Part shown: positions 7,685-17,042 of the stretch, piece by piece
Position numbering within the stretch: the stretch's first letter is position 1
Layout of the letters: each line of letters opens with the position of its first letter
Assembly: GCA_028284235.1 (NCBI GenBank)
Contig: JANQSC010000013.1
Coordinates: 62,001 to 126,000, forward strand
Direction of reading: 5' to 3'
DNA length: 64,000 nucleotides
Source: Opitutaceae bacterium
Lineage (GTDB): Bacteria > Verrucomicrobiota > Verrucomicrobiia > Opitutales > Opitutaceae
Made by a program: the position numbers and the translations under genes
Notes under the pieces: model-generated
Told to the model about the DNA's origin: nothing
Databases searched by the model: none
What the model saw: the letters and a program-made list of their open reading frames with translations, nothing else

Positions 7685-8617
7685 CCGCTCATTTTCGCTG
7701 CCGTCCACGGTGATGGTCGCTCCCGAAAGCGGCAGCTCGCTTCCTTCCACGCCAAGCTCGGAGGCGAATACTCGCCCCACGATCGAGGTTCCCTCCAATG
7801 GGCTGAGAGAGTGTGTGTTGAAATCGATTACGCCGAGGCCGCCGGGTTCGCCATCGCCATCCAAATCGAGCTCGTCCCCGTTCTCGTCGCGAAGGTCAGT
7901 AGGTTTGATTGTGACGCGAACCTGCGAGCTTCCAGGGAGCCCATTCGGGTAAAACACGGTAACGGTTCGCAGGTCCGAGCTCGTGTATATGATCTTACGT
8001 ACCAGCAGACCAGCAGCTTCGACCTCTATATCGAATTGACCGGGAGGACCCGCTAGCGGCCGTGTGAAGTAGAGGACGGTTTCGTGTGTGACTGCGACGT
8101 CGTTGGCTCCGTTCGATGGCGAACTCGTAAAGGTCGTAGGCGTATCTTTCAATCGAGGATCGAAGCCTCGTTGGTATTCCCAGAGGTTCGTCTGGCCGTC
8201 GCCATCGGAGTCGATGAAGCCATCGGAGCCGTCGAACAGATCGAGAATGTCGTCGTAATCTAGTTCGAAGAGATCATCGATGCCGTCGCCATCGATATCG
8301 CCCGGATCGTTTAGCGCGGCGGCGGTGACGCGGAAGAAGGATTGGTGTTGTCCCAGCTGGATCGAGAACGACTGCGTTTGCCCATCCCCGAACACGATGG
8401 TGCCACCCTCGAATCCCAATTGGAGCGTCGGCGATTCCTGGACGATATAGTAGCTTTCGGCGTTGGTCTCGAAAGAAAGCGTTTCCGCGAATGGATCGAA
8501 TTCAACCCGAGAAGATTGTCCCGGGAGCGAAGGGGAACTGAATAGGCATACCGCGAAGAGGATTGCAGCTAGCGCGAAGATCCTACGCCGGGTTGCCTGG
8601 CAAAGAAGATGGGGCAT
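7655..8617 (-). CDS. Secreted Ig-like/EF-hand-repeat protein, C-terminally truncated by a REP-like element
   Basis: The start at 8617 (MPHLLCQATRRRIF) gives a signal peptide with hydrophobic core ALAAILFAVCLF; a start at 8719 would add 34 residues lying inside the REP element. Next come calcium-binding-like repeats (DIDGDGIDDLFE, DSDGDGQTNLWE) and a bacterial Ig-like (Big_5/SbsA) domain around residues 160-265 (SPSNGANDVAVTHETVLYF). A third region, SGATITVDGSE, resembles the start of a carboxypeptidase-regulatory-like domain. The frame then runs straight into the REP-like element at 7684 and stops soon after. Full-length relatives would be expected to continue with further beta domains, so this is probably a gene remnant. 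Confidence 0.6.
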   Translation of the reverse strand: MPHLLCQATRRRIFALAAILFAVCLFSSPSLPGQSSRVEFDPFAETLSFETNAESYYIVQESPTLQLGFEGGTIVFGDGQTQSFSIQLGQHQSFFRVTAAALNDPGDIDGDGIDDLFELDYDDILDLFDGSDGFIDSDGDGQTNLWEYQRGFDPRLKDTPTTFTSSPSNGANDVAVTHETVLYFTRPLAGPPGQFDIEVEAAGLLVRKIIYTSSDLRTVTVFYPNGLPGSSQVRVTIKPTDLRDENGDELDLDGDGEPGGLGVIDFNTHSLSPLEGTSIVGRVFASELGVEGSELPLSGATITVDGSENERRQKGSDFAY

Positions 8618-8648
8618 ATCCAGGTTGTGTGTTTTTTTTGGGGGGGAC

Positions 8649-8756
8649 AAAAAGGGGTCAGGCTTTGCCTGTCGATGTTTAATATTGGATGAATGAAACG
8701 AGGTTATTTTTGAATACACCCGGCATATAAATAGGCAACATCCGAAGCCTTTTGCC
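8649..8756. repeat. REP-like palindromic element, copy 2
   Basis: Same orientation and organisation as the element at 7577-7684: GGGGTCAGGCTTTGCCTGTC at the left end, a shared core GTTTAATATTGGATGAATGA, and ATAGGCAACATCCGAAGCC at the right. The two copies bracket the truncated secreted gene. Confidence 0.75.
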
Positions 8757-8785
8757 CCCCATCGAATTTGAGCGATCGCGTTGGC

Positions 8786-9841
8786 TTACTCTCCTTCAAG
8801 CTGCCTACCGTAAGCATTTGTGGGATCGCGGTAAATCGTATGAATGTGATTAGCTTGGCGATCTTGAGCTCCGTACTCAATCAACAGCGTTGGGCTTTGG
8901 ATCGAGTAATAGATCGCGTCCCCGTTGGCGGTTCCTCCTCGCCACCCAAATTTCATGTCTGAAAACTCTTGCTCTAAAGCGTTAATCCGTAGCTCAGCTG
9001 GCTCAGGAGGCAAGATTCCAACCCACTGTACAATGAGTTGTTCTAGCAGTTTGAGTTGCGATGCCGTAAAGGTGTCACACGATACTCCATTGAGCTTTGG
9101 AATCCGATCGTTGCCAGGGCCTGCAGCCAAATTGCCTTTTGAATCCGACAAGATGGCTGACTGCCGCTGATCGTCATTGAGGCTGCCGACTAGCTTGAAT
9201 GCGACATCGTTCTCTGCCGCCAAAGGGCGAATTTCCTTGTCGCCAATCTTGAACTTGACCGGCTGAGCTCCCGTGTGGCTGGGCGCTAAGGTGATTTTGT
9301 CACCGTGGATTGAGAGGTTCAAACCGAGATGGTGCCCGTCTAGCTGAAACCCCCAAGGCTCCGATGCTGACGGCTCGCCAAACAGCACGACAAAGAAGTC
9401 CTCTGTGCCGAAGCCAGGACGAGGATTCCCCCCCTCAAGCAACTGGTCGTCGGACAGCATGACATGGCAGATCTTATCGTAGCCTTCCTTGCTGAGCAGC
9501 GTCGCCATCAGGTCGCAAAACGCCTTCATTTGTTCTTCGCTGCACTCGCCAAGGGCTATTCCACCATTGCCTGATCGCTGCGGCAGGTTCGTCCACCGTT
9601 TGCGCTCGGCGCTCGTCAACTCTTCTAGCACTTTGTCGCGTTGAGATTCGTCAAGTGTTGCGACGAACGCTCTGCCTGCCTCAGACATCGAAGCAGCCGA
9701 GTGACTTCGAACCTTGGGTGAATAGGTTCCCACAATATGGCTGGCTTCGGAAACGTAATCCGTATCCTTGTGGCCCTCATGAGCTATGGCGGGAAAGGGC
9801 AAAATAACAATGACGGCTGGTAGGAGGATTTTCTGGAACAT
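8786..9841 (-). CDS. DUF3500 family secreted protein
   Basis: A 351-residue protein with a signal peptide (MFQKILLPAVIVILPFPAIA). The mature part has DUF3500 hallmarks: FVATLDESQRDKVLEEL, ERKRWTNLPQR, LFGEPSASEPWGFQLDGHHLGLNLSI in the centre, and the C-terminal RGGTANGDAIYYSIQSPTLL plus NHIHTIYRDPTNAYG. The length fits the family. The family's function is not established. The last ~40 codons are duplicated at 7400-7537. It is a single gene, with its promoter expected in the 9842-10241 gap. Confidence 0.88.
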   Translation of the reverse strand: MFQKILLPAVIVILPFPAIAHEGHKDTDYVSEASHIVGTYSPKVRSHSAASMSEAGRAFVATLDESQRDKVLEELTSAERKRWTNLPQRSGNGGIALGECSEEQMKAFCDLMATLLSKEGYDKICHVMLSDDQLLEGGNPRPGFGTEDFFVVLFGEPSASEPWGFQLDGHHLGLNLSIHGDKITLAPSHTGAQPVKFKIGDKEIRPLAAENDVAFKLVGSLNDDQRQSAILSDSKGNLAAGPGNDRIPKLNGVSCDTFTASQLKLLEQLIVQWVGILPPEPAELRINALEQEFSDMKFGWRGGTANGDAIYYSIQSPTLLIEYGAQDRQANHIHTIYRDPTNAYGRQLEGE

Positions 9842-10069
9842 GATATACCCTTTGTTTAAATGCCCTTTGATCTACCTGCGAATCTAGTTCAGCGCTGGCA
9901 GTCCAGCAAGAGCGTAGCCAAACACATTGCACAGGGAAGCGCTGAAAGGGTCAATGATCAACAGAAAGCAAGGCGTCTACAAGGTCCATCACAAGACGTT
10001 TGCTGTGGGCGACAAGTCACCGTCAGGCAGCAAATAATATCAGGGCCAATAAACACTTGGACCACGAAA

Positions 10070-10195
10070 CCGCTACGCGGACGCCCGAACGAAGATCGAA
10101 GGGCATTTGGACACGATCTGTTTTCAAGTTCCGACTCGCCGGTGGCTCGATCTCCCGACAGTCCCGCCGTGTTTCCAAGATTTCCACCTGAAAAC
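10070..10195 (+). pseudogene. Decayed relative of the small gene at 5062 (copy 2)
   Basis: Bases 10070-10120 translate as a near match to the 5062 product (RYADARTKIEGHLDTIC versus RFAEARTKIEGHLDMIC), then diverge and stop. The following part resembles the copy at 20318 (both read TTTTC..., CGACTCGCC, TCGAT.CTCCCG) rather than the intact copy. No start or ribosome-binding site is kept. It is the only recognisable item in the 400-bp gap 9842-10241. Confidence 0.6.
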
Positions 10196-10241
10196 ACTCA
10201 ATTGTTGACGACAGACTGCCTAATTCTACAGATTCACCTCG

Positions 10242-13200
10242 ATGCATGTGCTCGAATCCAGCCCTCATCGTCGCAACGTACGTTGGCGATATCTCATTAG
10301 TCTGACACTCTTCAGTGGCCTCGTACAGCTCTGTGAATCCCGAATCGTTAGGCCGGATCGCTATGCGTACTTCCTGACCGATGAAGTTGAGTTTTCGTTC
10401 ATTGATATCTCCACAACCGGAACGCAAGTTCTTCAGAACAGCGATGATGGAACCGAGAAAATTGAAGCGCCGTTTCAGGTCAACTATGCGACCCCCGCCA
10501 ACTATGAGATTTCCGCAAATGGCATTTTGTATCTGACGGATGCCAATTCCGGAAGCGGCTTTAGTCTGGATGAGGTGCCAAACAAGGATATGCGATGGGA
10601 AACCCCCTATTTTTCGCATACAGGTCTATTCGTCTATTGGGACGATCTTGTTACTGGCAATGATGGCATCTTTTATGAGACGCGAGGGATTTCGGGTTCC
10701 CGAGAGTTCATTGTGCAATGGCAAAACGTGTACCGAAAAGGATCGCCAGACCCTATCACATTTCAAGTTGTCGTTCGCGAATTCGATGGCAGCATTCACT
10801 TCAACTACTTAAATCTGGATACAGGTGACGATTCAAGCCGAGGTGGATCCGCTACTATTGGCGCTTATAGATCAAGCGAACAGTCGCTGATTTGGTCTTA
10901 CAATGAGGCATCTTTAGAGAACCAAAGTTCAATTTCCCTCCAACAACTGCAAGTCCCGCCAACCATCACCCGTTCCCCAGAAAGCAAAACTCTAGTCCAG
11001 GGGAGCTACGCCTTTTTCTATATGGTCGCGGAGGGCACTCCTCCATTCAGCTACGAGTGGACTATCGACGGCCAACTGGTTCCCGAATTTACCGACCTCT
11101 ATCTAGAATTTAATCGTTCTGTATCCGAGCTCGGAACTATCGGAGAGCAACAAATTCAGGTAACCGTTTCAAACGAGTTCGGATCCGCGCAAAGCGAAAT
11201 CGCAACATTCGAAACAACAGAAGGCCTTCCAAGTGAGCTCGTATACCAGGACAACGTTGAGCAGCTCGGGCCCATTGCCTCCATTTTTGTCAGCGGGAAC
11301 AACTTGTTCCTACTAGACGACGAACGGTTGTGGGCTTACGACGCTTCCGATCCATCCACATTGATCGAACTAGGATCGATCCAGGTTCCAAACACGAGCG
11401 GAGAAGTCCGTATCCACAATAATGTAGCCTACATCAACGGAGGTTCGCTCGGATTTTCAACTATCAACGTCGCAGATCCCGAAAACATGGTTGAGTTGGC
11501 TAACGTCGACATCCCCGGTGCAAATAGTGGATTGGACCTGGAGATTATTGGAGACTACGCTTATCTGACCGTGGATGATTCAAATTTCCACATCATAGGT
11601 ATCGCCGACCCAAGCAACCCTCGACACATTGGAAACTACAACCCCGAACAACAGTTGCGGAACATTGGAATAAGCAACAACCGAGCATTTTTGACGTCGT
11701 CGCAATCCGATACACCGGGTTTAACCATCCTGGATATTTCTTCTCCTCAATCAATCTCGCTCATCACCGAATACTACGAAGATGTTACGAGATCTCGCGA
11801 CGTGATTGCCGATGACGACACTCTATATGTAGCGACCCATTCAGGAGGCACTAAGATCCTAGATGTCTCAGACCCAAACAACATACTCGACCTTGGAGGC
11901 CCCTCCCATCGAGCGTGGTACATCGATAAAGTTGGAGATCGCATTACCGCAAGAGGTTCCACCGGAGATCTCTGGGTGTACGATACGAGCGACCCTATTG
12001 ATCTGGAGACGATCGGCACTTACGAGGAACGCTTGTTTAGAAATCCATTCCATATTAATGGAACTACCGCTTACACGCGAGATTCCAGTGGAGCCGTCAA
12101 CATCTACGATTTGTCAGATCCCAACAATCCACAGCTTGTTGGGAATACGAATCGACCCGAAGACATAATATCGATTACTCGCCACAATGGATACACCTAT
12201 GCGCTCGACGCCTCGTCCGACCTCTACATCTATGACACCCACCAGCCAGAGCAAACCAATCGCGTTGCCACCATACAGGGATTCTCCGAATCAAGCAAAA
12301 TTGCCGTTGCGAAAGACCACCTCGTTACGCTCACTACAGACGGCTTGAATTTCTTCGGTCTGACGAATCCTAGCAACCCTGTTCATGTCAATAGCTACAA
12401 GGACGATCCACTTACTGGATACAATAATTTTGTACCAGCCGGTAATTACATCTACACGATAAACTGGGATTGGATCAAGACAATCGACATAGGCAACCTA
12501 TCTTCTCCCAACGTCACAGCCAGCATCAACCTACAATCGAGTGAATTCGATATTCACTATGCAGATGGCCGCCTTTTTACGCGTTTCGATATCTACGATG
12601 TCTCGCAACCCAATCAAATAAACTTAGAGGATCCTGTATTTCCGCTATCACTCCCATTCACCGCAATTGGCCACTACATATTCACAGGCGATTCCCATTT
12701 TTCGGTTATAGACACAAACCTAGATAGTTCCGATTCGTTCATAGCCAACATTCGGATGCCGACTCTATCGAGCTTCACACACTACCATCTTAGCGAAGAG
12801 CATGTATTCACCAGCAGTTCGGACACAATATTCCACATAGATGTATCCAGACCTTACGATCCGAAAATTAGCGGAATCGTTTCGTTAGATGGAACCGTCC
12901 CAAAGGACCTACTCTTTGAAGATGGCTACCTGCATGTAGCTGGCGGGTTTTCTGGCTACCGCATATTCAAACTCGAAGTAACTTCCTCCACCAGCGACCT
13001 CGATGAATGGCAAGTTATTCACTTTGGGAATGAACGATTCGATCGCTCTAAGTATGCGAATCTCTGGAGTACCTTCGCTGATCCTGACAATGACGGTGTT
13101 GAGAATTCCGCCGAGTTCCTGCTCATGGGTGATCCCAACACGAAAGACAATCCATTTCCCATCGAATCGTTCGACAACACCCAAAAGAGAGTCCAATACC

Positions 13201-13394
13201 GGCTTCGAAAAAGCGCCAACCATTCATTCGAGCTGAAATTTCTTCGCTCGAAAGATCTCAATAACTGGTTCGAATTTACGCCCGAAGAAATCAGTCGAAC
13301 TGACCACGGAGAATTTTGGCAAATTGAAGTCGCCCTTCCTTTCGATCGTTTCGAATTTTATCGATACCTCGTGATTGGCGGTGAACTACAGTAA
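10242..13394 (+). CDS. Large secreted LVIVD-repeat beta-propeller protein with Ig-like domain
   Basis: A 1,050-residue protein. The N-terminus has a hydrophobic stretch (YLISLTLFSGLVQLC) consistent with export, so a later start cannot be excluded. Residues 60-240 form a jelly-roll-like domain typical of secreted verrucomicrobial proteins. Residues 240-325 are Ig-like (PPTITRSPESKTLVQG). From about 340 to 910 there are repeated LVIVD-type blades with the pattern V.DVSDPNNPQLVG, for example ILDVSDPNN and IYDLSDPNNPQLVG. The C-terminus has a calcium-binding-like DPDNDGVENSAEF segment followed by a beta region ending FEFYRYLVIGGELQ. Probably a cell-surface or periplasmic binding protein; its ligand is unknown. 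Confidence 0.8.
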   Translation: MHVLESSPHRRNVRWRYLISLTLFSGLVQLCESRIVRPDRYAYFLTDEVEFSFIDISTTGTQVLQNSDDGTEKIEAPFQVNYATPANYEISANGILYLTDANSGSGFSLDEVPNKDMRWETPYFSHTGLFVYWDDLVTGNDGIFYETRGISGSREFIVQWQNVYRKGSPDPITFQVVVREFDGSIHFNYLNLDTGDDSSRGGSATIGAYRSSEQSLIWSYNEASLENQSSISLQQLQVPPTITRSPESKTLVQGSYAFFYMVAEGTPPFSYEWTIDGQLVPEFTDLYLEFNRSVSELGTIGEQQIQVTVSNEFGSAQSEIATFETTEGLPSELVYQDNVEQLGPIASIFVSGNNLFLLDDERLWAYDASDPSTLIELGSIQVPNTSGEVRIHNNVAYINGGSLGFSTINVADPENMVELANVDIPGANSGLDLEIIGDYAYLTVDDSNFHIIGIADPSNPRHIGNYNPEQQLRNIGISNNRAFLTSSQSDTPGLTILDISSPQSISLITEYYEDVTRSRDVIADDDTLYVATHSGGTKILDVSDPNNILDLGGPSHRAWYIDKVGDRITARGSTGDLWVYDTSDPIDLETIGTYEERLFRNPFHINGTTAYTRDSSGAVNIYDLSDPNNPQLVGNTNRPEDIISITRHNGYTYALDASSDLYIYDTHQPEQTNRVATIQGFSESSKIAVAKDHLVTLTTDGLNFFGLTNPSNPVHVNSYKDDPLTGYNNFVPAGNYIYTINWDWIKTIDIGNLSSPNVTASINLQSSEFDIHYADGRLFTRFDIYDVSQPNQINLEDPVFPLSLPFTAIGHYIFTGDSHFSVIDTNLDSSDSFIANIRMPTLSSFTHYHLSEEHVFTSSSDTIFHIDVSRPYDPKISGIVSLDGTVPKDLLFEDGYLHVAGGFSGYRIFKLEVTSSTSDLDEWQVIHFGNERFDRSKYANLWSTFADPDNDGVENSAEFLLMGDPNTKDNPFPIESFDNTQKRVQYRLRKSANHSFELKFLRSKDLNNWFEFTPEEISRTDHGEFWQIEVALPFDRFEFYRYLVIGGELQ

Positions 13395-13562
13395 GCCAAT
13401 AGGAATAGTCCCAAGAGCCCAACACTCAACGACCAATTGCCCAATCAATCCTCCAAGATCATGAACTCTACATTGACGAAATCCCCGACTAGTCTGCGGC
13501 CGAGTCAAGACCTACACCGAGGGATCGTTGACCGTGGTAGACTCGCGACATCCCGAAGAATG

Positions 13563-15080
13563 CTACTTTGCCTCTTCGACTGAACGAAGATCATTTGCGA
13601 TCTGATCAAACGCAAGTCGATCGCCCTCTTCCAAATTCTCCAATTCGAATGATTCAACCACTGCAGCACAGTCTTCGTAGTCGCCCCGCCTATACAGTAG
13701 CCTGGCTAGTGGAAGACCGATAGCCACTTCGTCAGGATACAAATACAATCCGTCTACTAGAAACGAGATTTCACTTTCTTCGGGAGCAACCAAGCTTCTC
13801 AGCAACGCATTCCCCATGAGCGCGTACATTTGCGATGCGGTTTCTCCGAGATCGCTTGCTCTGTAGATCAATCTCAACTGATCCTTCAATTCGCGCTCGG
13901 AAAAAGTGTCTCGGGAGTGCGTTGAATTCGCTTGTTGATCGTTAATGTAAGCTGAAATCAGATACACCCCGGAAGAGGTCGAACCCAATCGAATCGCTTC
14001 ATCGAAATATTCCTGAGCAACCTCCTGCTCTCCTCGTTTCATCATAGCGAATCCCATGGCTTCGTTCGACTTTCTGGACTTCGGATTCGCCTCAAACGCT
14101 TCTTTCAAGATAGGGTACGCTTCTTCGACTCCCCTGGTTTCGAGAATCACTTGGCCAAGGTACGATTCCGCTTCAAGATCCCCTATCGGCGAAAGGGAAA
14201 CACGATCCGACTCCGGTATACCGGATCGCGGCAGGATTTCGACCCTAAGTTCTCCACCCCTCAAGTAAGCATTAACGCGCTTTTCCATTTCATCGAAGCT
14301 CACACCCGTAGCTTCAACGAAAACAGATTCCGGCAAATGCTGGTGATCGAGAGAGGCTACAAACAAACGGGATCCTGTTTCACGAGAAAGGTCGGAAAGC
14401 CCAAACAGCAAATAATGGACAAGCGCCCACGACTGAGCATAGAAAAGACCCTGCCCGTGCTTGCTACTCCGATACTCGATCGAACTTTGATCAATCGAGA
14501 ATAGTCTCTCCAATGACATAAGCCTGTAATGGGCTAAGACAGGTAAAATCCGTTTGTTGGCTTGCCCCACAAGCATGACTTCTTCACCTGATCTAACTGA
14601 TCTTCGGATGGTTGAGAACGATTCCGCCAATCCTTCGTTCAGCCAAAGCGGCAATCGATCCCCGAACGATTTCAACAGAAAGTGGACATACTCGTGGTGT
14701 ATAATATGACGAACCGTGCTCTTCGTGTACGAGGCATCGATGACCGCATAAGCTCCCGATTCAATCTCGAAGAAAAATCCGCCTATTGACATCGGTTTTC
14801 CATCGAAAAAAGGGCTAAGCCTACGAAACGTTTTACGATCCCTGCATACGATTACTGTCAAACGCTCAGAGATTTGCTCCGGACTGAGATTGATGTAGTT
14901 CCCAACCAATACTTCACGAACGTCTTGAAGTTCTTCAGTAATCTGCAAGGCGCGTTTTTCCGACGTGTTGCTCAAAACGGTTAAGTAGCTGTTTTCGCCT
15001 ACTAACCAGTTCCTTGAAGCAAGCGTTTCGGTGCCCAACAAGAGATTGAATACGAGCGCAACTAGGATCCCAAAACGCAT
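13563..15080 (-). CDS. Secreted gluzincin-type (peptidase MA-like) protein with TPR C-terminus
   Basis: The start at 15080 (MRFGILVALVFNLLLG) gives a clean signal peptide; a start at 15134 would add 18 residues. The metallopeptidase core shows the zinc motif HHEYVHFLL (HEXXH) followed by LPLWLNEGLAESFS, where the glutamate of NEGLAE is the expected third ligand, as in peptidase MA/DUF1570-like families. The C-terminal ~200 residues are TPR-like (AYPILKEAFEANPKSRKSNEAMGFAMMKRGEQEVAQEY, shown in part by LVDGLYLYPDEVAIGLPLAR). Likely a periplasmic protein; the catalytic residues look intact. Confidence 0.8.
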   Translation of the reverse strand: MRFGILVALVFNLLLGTETLASRNWLVGENSYLTVLSNTSEKRALQITEELQDVREVLVGNYINLSPEQISERLTVIVCRDRKTFRRLSPFFDGKPMSIGGFFFEIESGAYAVIDASYTKSTVRHIIHHEYVHFLLKSFGDRLPLWLNEGLAESFSTIRRSVRSGEEVMLVGQANKRILPVLAHYRLMSLERLFSIDQSSIEYRSSKHGQGLFYAQSWALVHYLLFGLSDLSRETGSRLFVASLDHQHLPESVFVEATGVSFDEMEKRVNAYLRGGELRVEILPRSGIPESDRVSLSPIGDLEAESYLGQVILETRGVEEAYPILKEAFEANPKSRKSNEAMGFAMMKRGEQEVAQEYFDEAIRLGSTSSGVYLISAYINDQQANSTHSRDTFSERELKDQLRLIYRASDLGETASQMYALMGNALLRSLVAPEESEISFLVDGLYLYPDEVAIGLPLARLLYRRGDYEDCAAVVESFELENLEEGDRLAFDQIANDLRSVEEAK

Positions 15081-15245
15081 ACGAACAAAGCAACCATAGT
15101 GGCTACGTTTCTCCGAAAGCAACAAAAAGATCAATCAGCAGAGCGAGAGGAAAGAACCAAAAGGGTCTGGCCCTAAATTTTGATATTCCGACAAAGCGAC
15201 AGGGCCCGGCTAACAGCAGTTTCCTTGCATTCAAGGCGTACGCAC

Positions 15246-16853
15246 TCAGAACGCCAAGGGAAGCAACTCTCGCCCTATAAGATCCTCAATTTCCGCCAAG
15301 GACGTGGCTTGTGAATTGAGGTTAGAAAGGCGCGGGATCCAGTACTCGCTATCGATGAGCTCTTTTCCAGCATGTACGTTGATCGCTTCGATTGCATAAA
15401 GTCGATCATAGGTGCCTAACTTGGGCTTGTTCGTCCAGATCGTCTTAAACCGAGTGTCGTTCAATAGCCTCAGGAGCATCGATCGCTTCGCTTCATGAAG
15501 CGGGGGCTCTTTCAGTTCGATAAGAACCGAGGAACGCACGTCGTGGCCGATCCCTCTGGAACGTTCCGTGTTGTTGAAAAAATAGTCCACGAGAAAGTCT
15601 TCGTTCCTTGGCAGACCTACTCTTACGAATTCTTGAACAATCTTTCCCCTAGCAGTGGCATTGTCTATTTTCCGGAGCGACGCTCTCAAAAATCCATCTC
15701 TCGTATTCGCATTTTCGATACTCTCTTCCGCAGGTTTTAATAGTTTCGAGATGCCAACGACGAATGCGGCGTCTATCCAGTACTTGCCCCGCCTGCGATC
15801 CCAAATTCGATTCAACTGCGGAATATCTTGCTCGCTAAAATACAGATCAGCCTGCGGCATCAATCGGCGAACAATCATATCATAGGACCCGGACCAGGAT
15901 CGCCAATCGACATCCTGCCAGAGATTCTCCTCCTCCAACAGTTCCATCAAACGGTCCGGGCCCACTCTTTGGCAAACGAAGTCCCCTAGCAGAGAATCGC
16001 CACTACTTCTCGCCAATAGGCGAATCTTCACCTCCGCTTCCGCCGGAAGTCTCGACAACCCGCCCGCGATGCGGCCGCGGGCCACTGCCATGTCTCGGTC
16101 AAAATCCTTACCTAACAAAGCAGATGAAAAGTCTCTCCGCATCCGGACTCTCCAGTACCAGAGACTCGTCTCTACCTGATGATTCAACTCCCACCACGCG
16201 TCGAAGCTCTCGGCATCGAGCGCTTCGTCCGTCATGAGCTTGATGGCTTTCTCAGCATAGTCCGAAACGGTTCGCGATGCCCAGCGCTTATCTCGAGCAA
16301 AACGATCGTCTTCCTCTTTGGCATCTTCTATCTTTTGTTCTTCAAGACCCCACGACGTAAACACATCTCCCATTATCGAGGCCGCGCTTTCCGACTCGTC
16401 TTTCAAGAGAGCCCCAATTCTAGGGACGTCCTCGGGAAAGTGCAGCGTCGCTAGTGCTTCGGCGGCCACCCCTCGAACCTTGGGGTCCTCATCGCTTAAC
16501 AGTTTACGAAGCGCCGCCGCATGTTTCTTTCTGGGCCACACCGTTTCTTCTGAAATTGCCAAACTCAATCTTCGGTCTGGATTTTTCGGATCCGCGGGAT
16601 TCGGTCTTCCAAAGTAGTCACGGCAGTACGGAAGACTCCAAGGTCTCACTACAAAATACTGTTTGGATTCTCCCACTTTCGGACCCGAGTACCTCAAAAC
16701 AGCGCCGTCTTCTGCAAAGATTCGCGCCGGTACCGTATATTTCTCGGTCTCGCTGATCGCCCTGAGAATCCGTTCCCGAGGCGATTCGAACCAAGAACAA
16801 GAACTACACAAAAGCAGCGCCACAAGAGCGGCCATGAGTCTCCCTGAAACCAT
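15246..16853 (-). CDS. HEAT-repeat lipoprotein
   Basis: A 535-residue protein with an N-terminal lipoprotein signal (MAALVALLLCSSC, lipobox LCSSC). Residues 105-160 hold HEAT-like helices (LRKLLSDEDPKVRGVAAEALATL; VPRIGALLKDESE). The remainder is helical with many Trp/Arg-rich segments and no catalytic motif that I recognise. It sits in a run of leftward envelope genes but is separated by about 165-190 bp from each neighbour, so co-transcription is not certain. Confidence 0.75.
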   Translation of the reverse strand: MVSGRLMAALVALLLCSSCSWFESPRERILRAISETEKYTVPARIFAEDGAVLRYSGPKVGESKQYFVVRPWSLPYCRDYFGRPNPADPKNPDRRLSLAISEETVWPRKKHAAALRKLLSDEDPKVRGVAAEALATLHFPEDVPRIGALLKDESESAASIMGDVFTSWGLEEQKIEDAKEEDDRFARDKRWASRTVSDYAEKAIKLMTDEALDAESFDAWWELNHQVETSLWYWRVRMRRDFSSALLGKDFDRDMAVARGRIAGGLSRLPAEAEVKIRLLARSSGDSLLGDFVCQRVGPDRLMELLEEENLWQDVDWRSWSGSYDMIVRRLMPQADLYFSEQDIPQLNRIWDRRRGKYWIDAAFVVGISKLLKPAEESIENANTRDGFLRASLRKIDNATARGKIVQEFVRVGLPRNEDFLVDYFFNNTERSRGIGHDVRSSVLIELKEPPLHEAKRSMLLRLLNDTRFKTIWTNKPKLGTYDRLYAIEAINVHAGKELIDSEYWIPRLSNLNSQATSLAEIEDLIGRELLPLAF

Positions 16854-17042
16854 GGGAAATTCCTAATCCACGACCCTCTGCCACGCAAACATTCTCTCGG
16901 GACACCTCAATGGGTCTTTAAGGGTTCAACTGTCGAATCAACGGAGACCGCCCCACCATTCACTCTTCACTCCTCCTCACCCCCGAAAAAATCGACGCTC
17001 TCTGCGAAGCGATCAACTCCGAGGGATGAACCTACTTCGTTT

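Noticed and set aside
7654..8760. Possible insertion sequence between the two REP-like elements
   Set aside because: No transposase is encoded between them; the gene inside is a secreted Ig-like protein, so I report repeats and a truncated gene rather than an IS.
10023..10619. Minus-strand open frame of 198 codons at the start of the LVIVD gene
   Set aside because: It lies opposite the N-terminal coding region and the decayed repeat, with no recognisable domain or ribosome-binding site.
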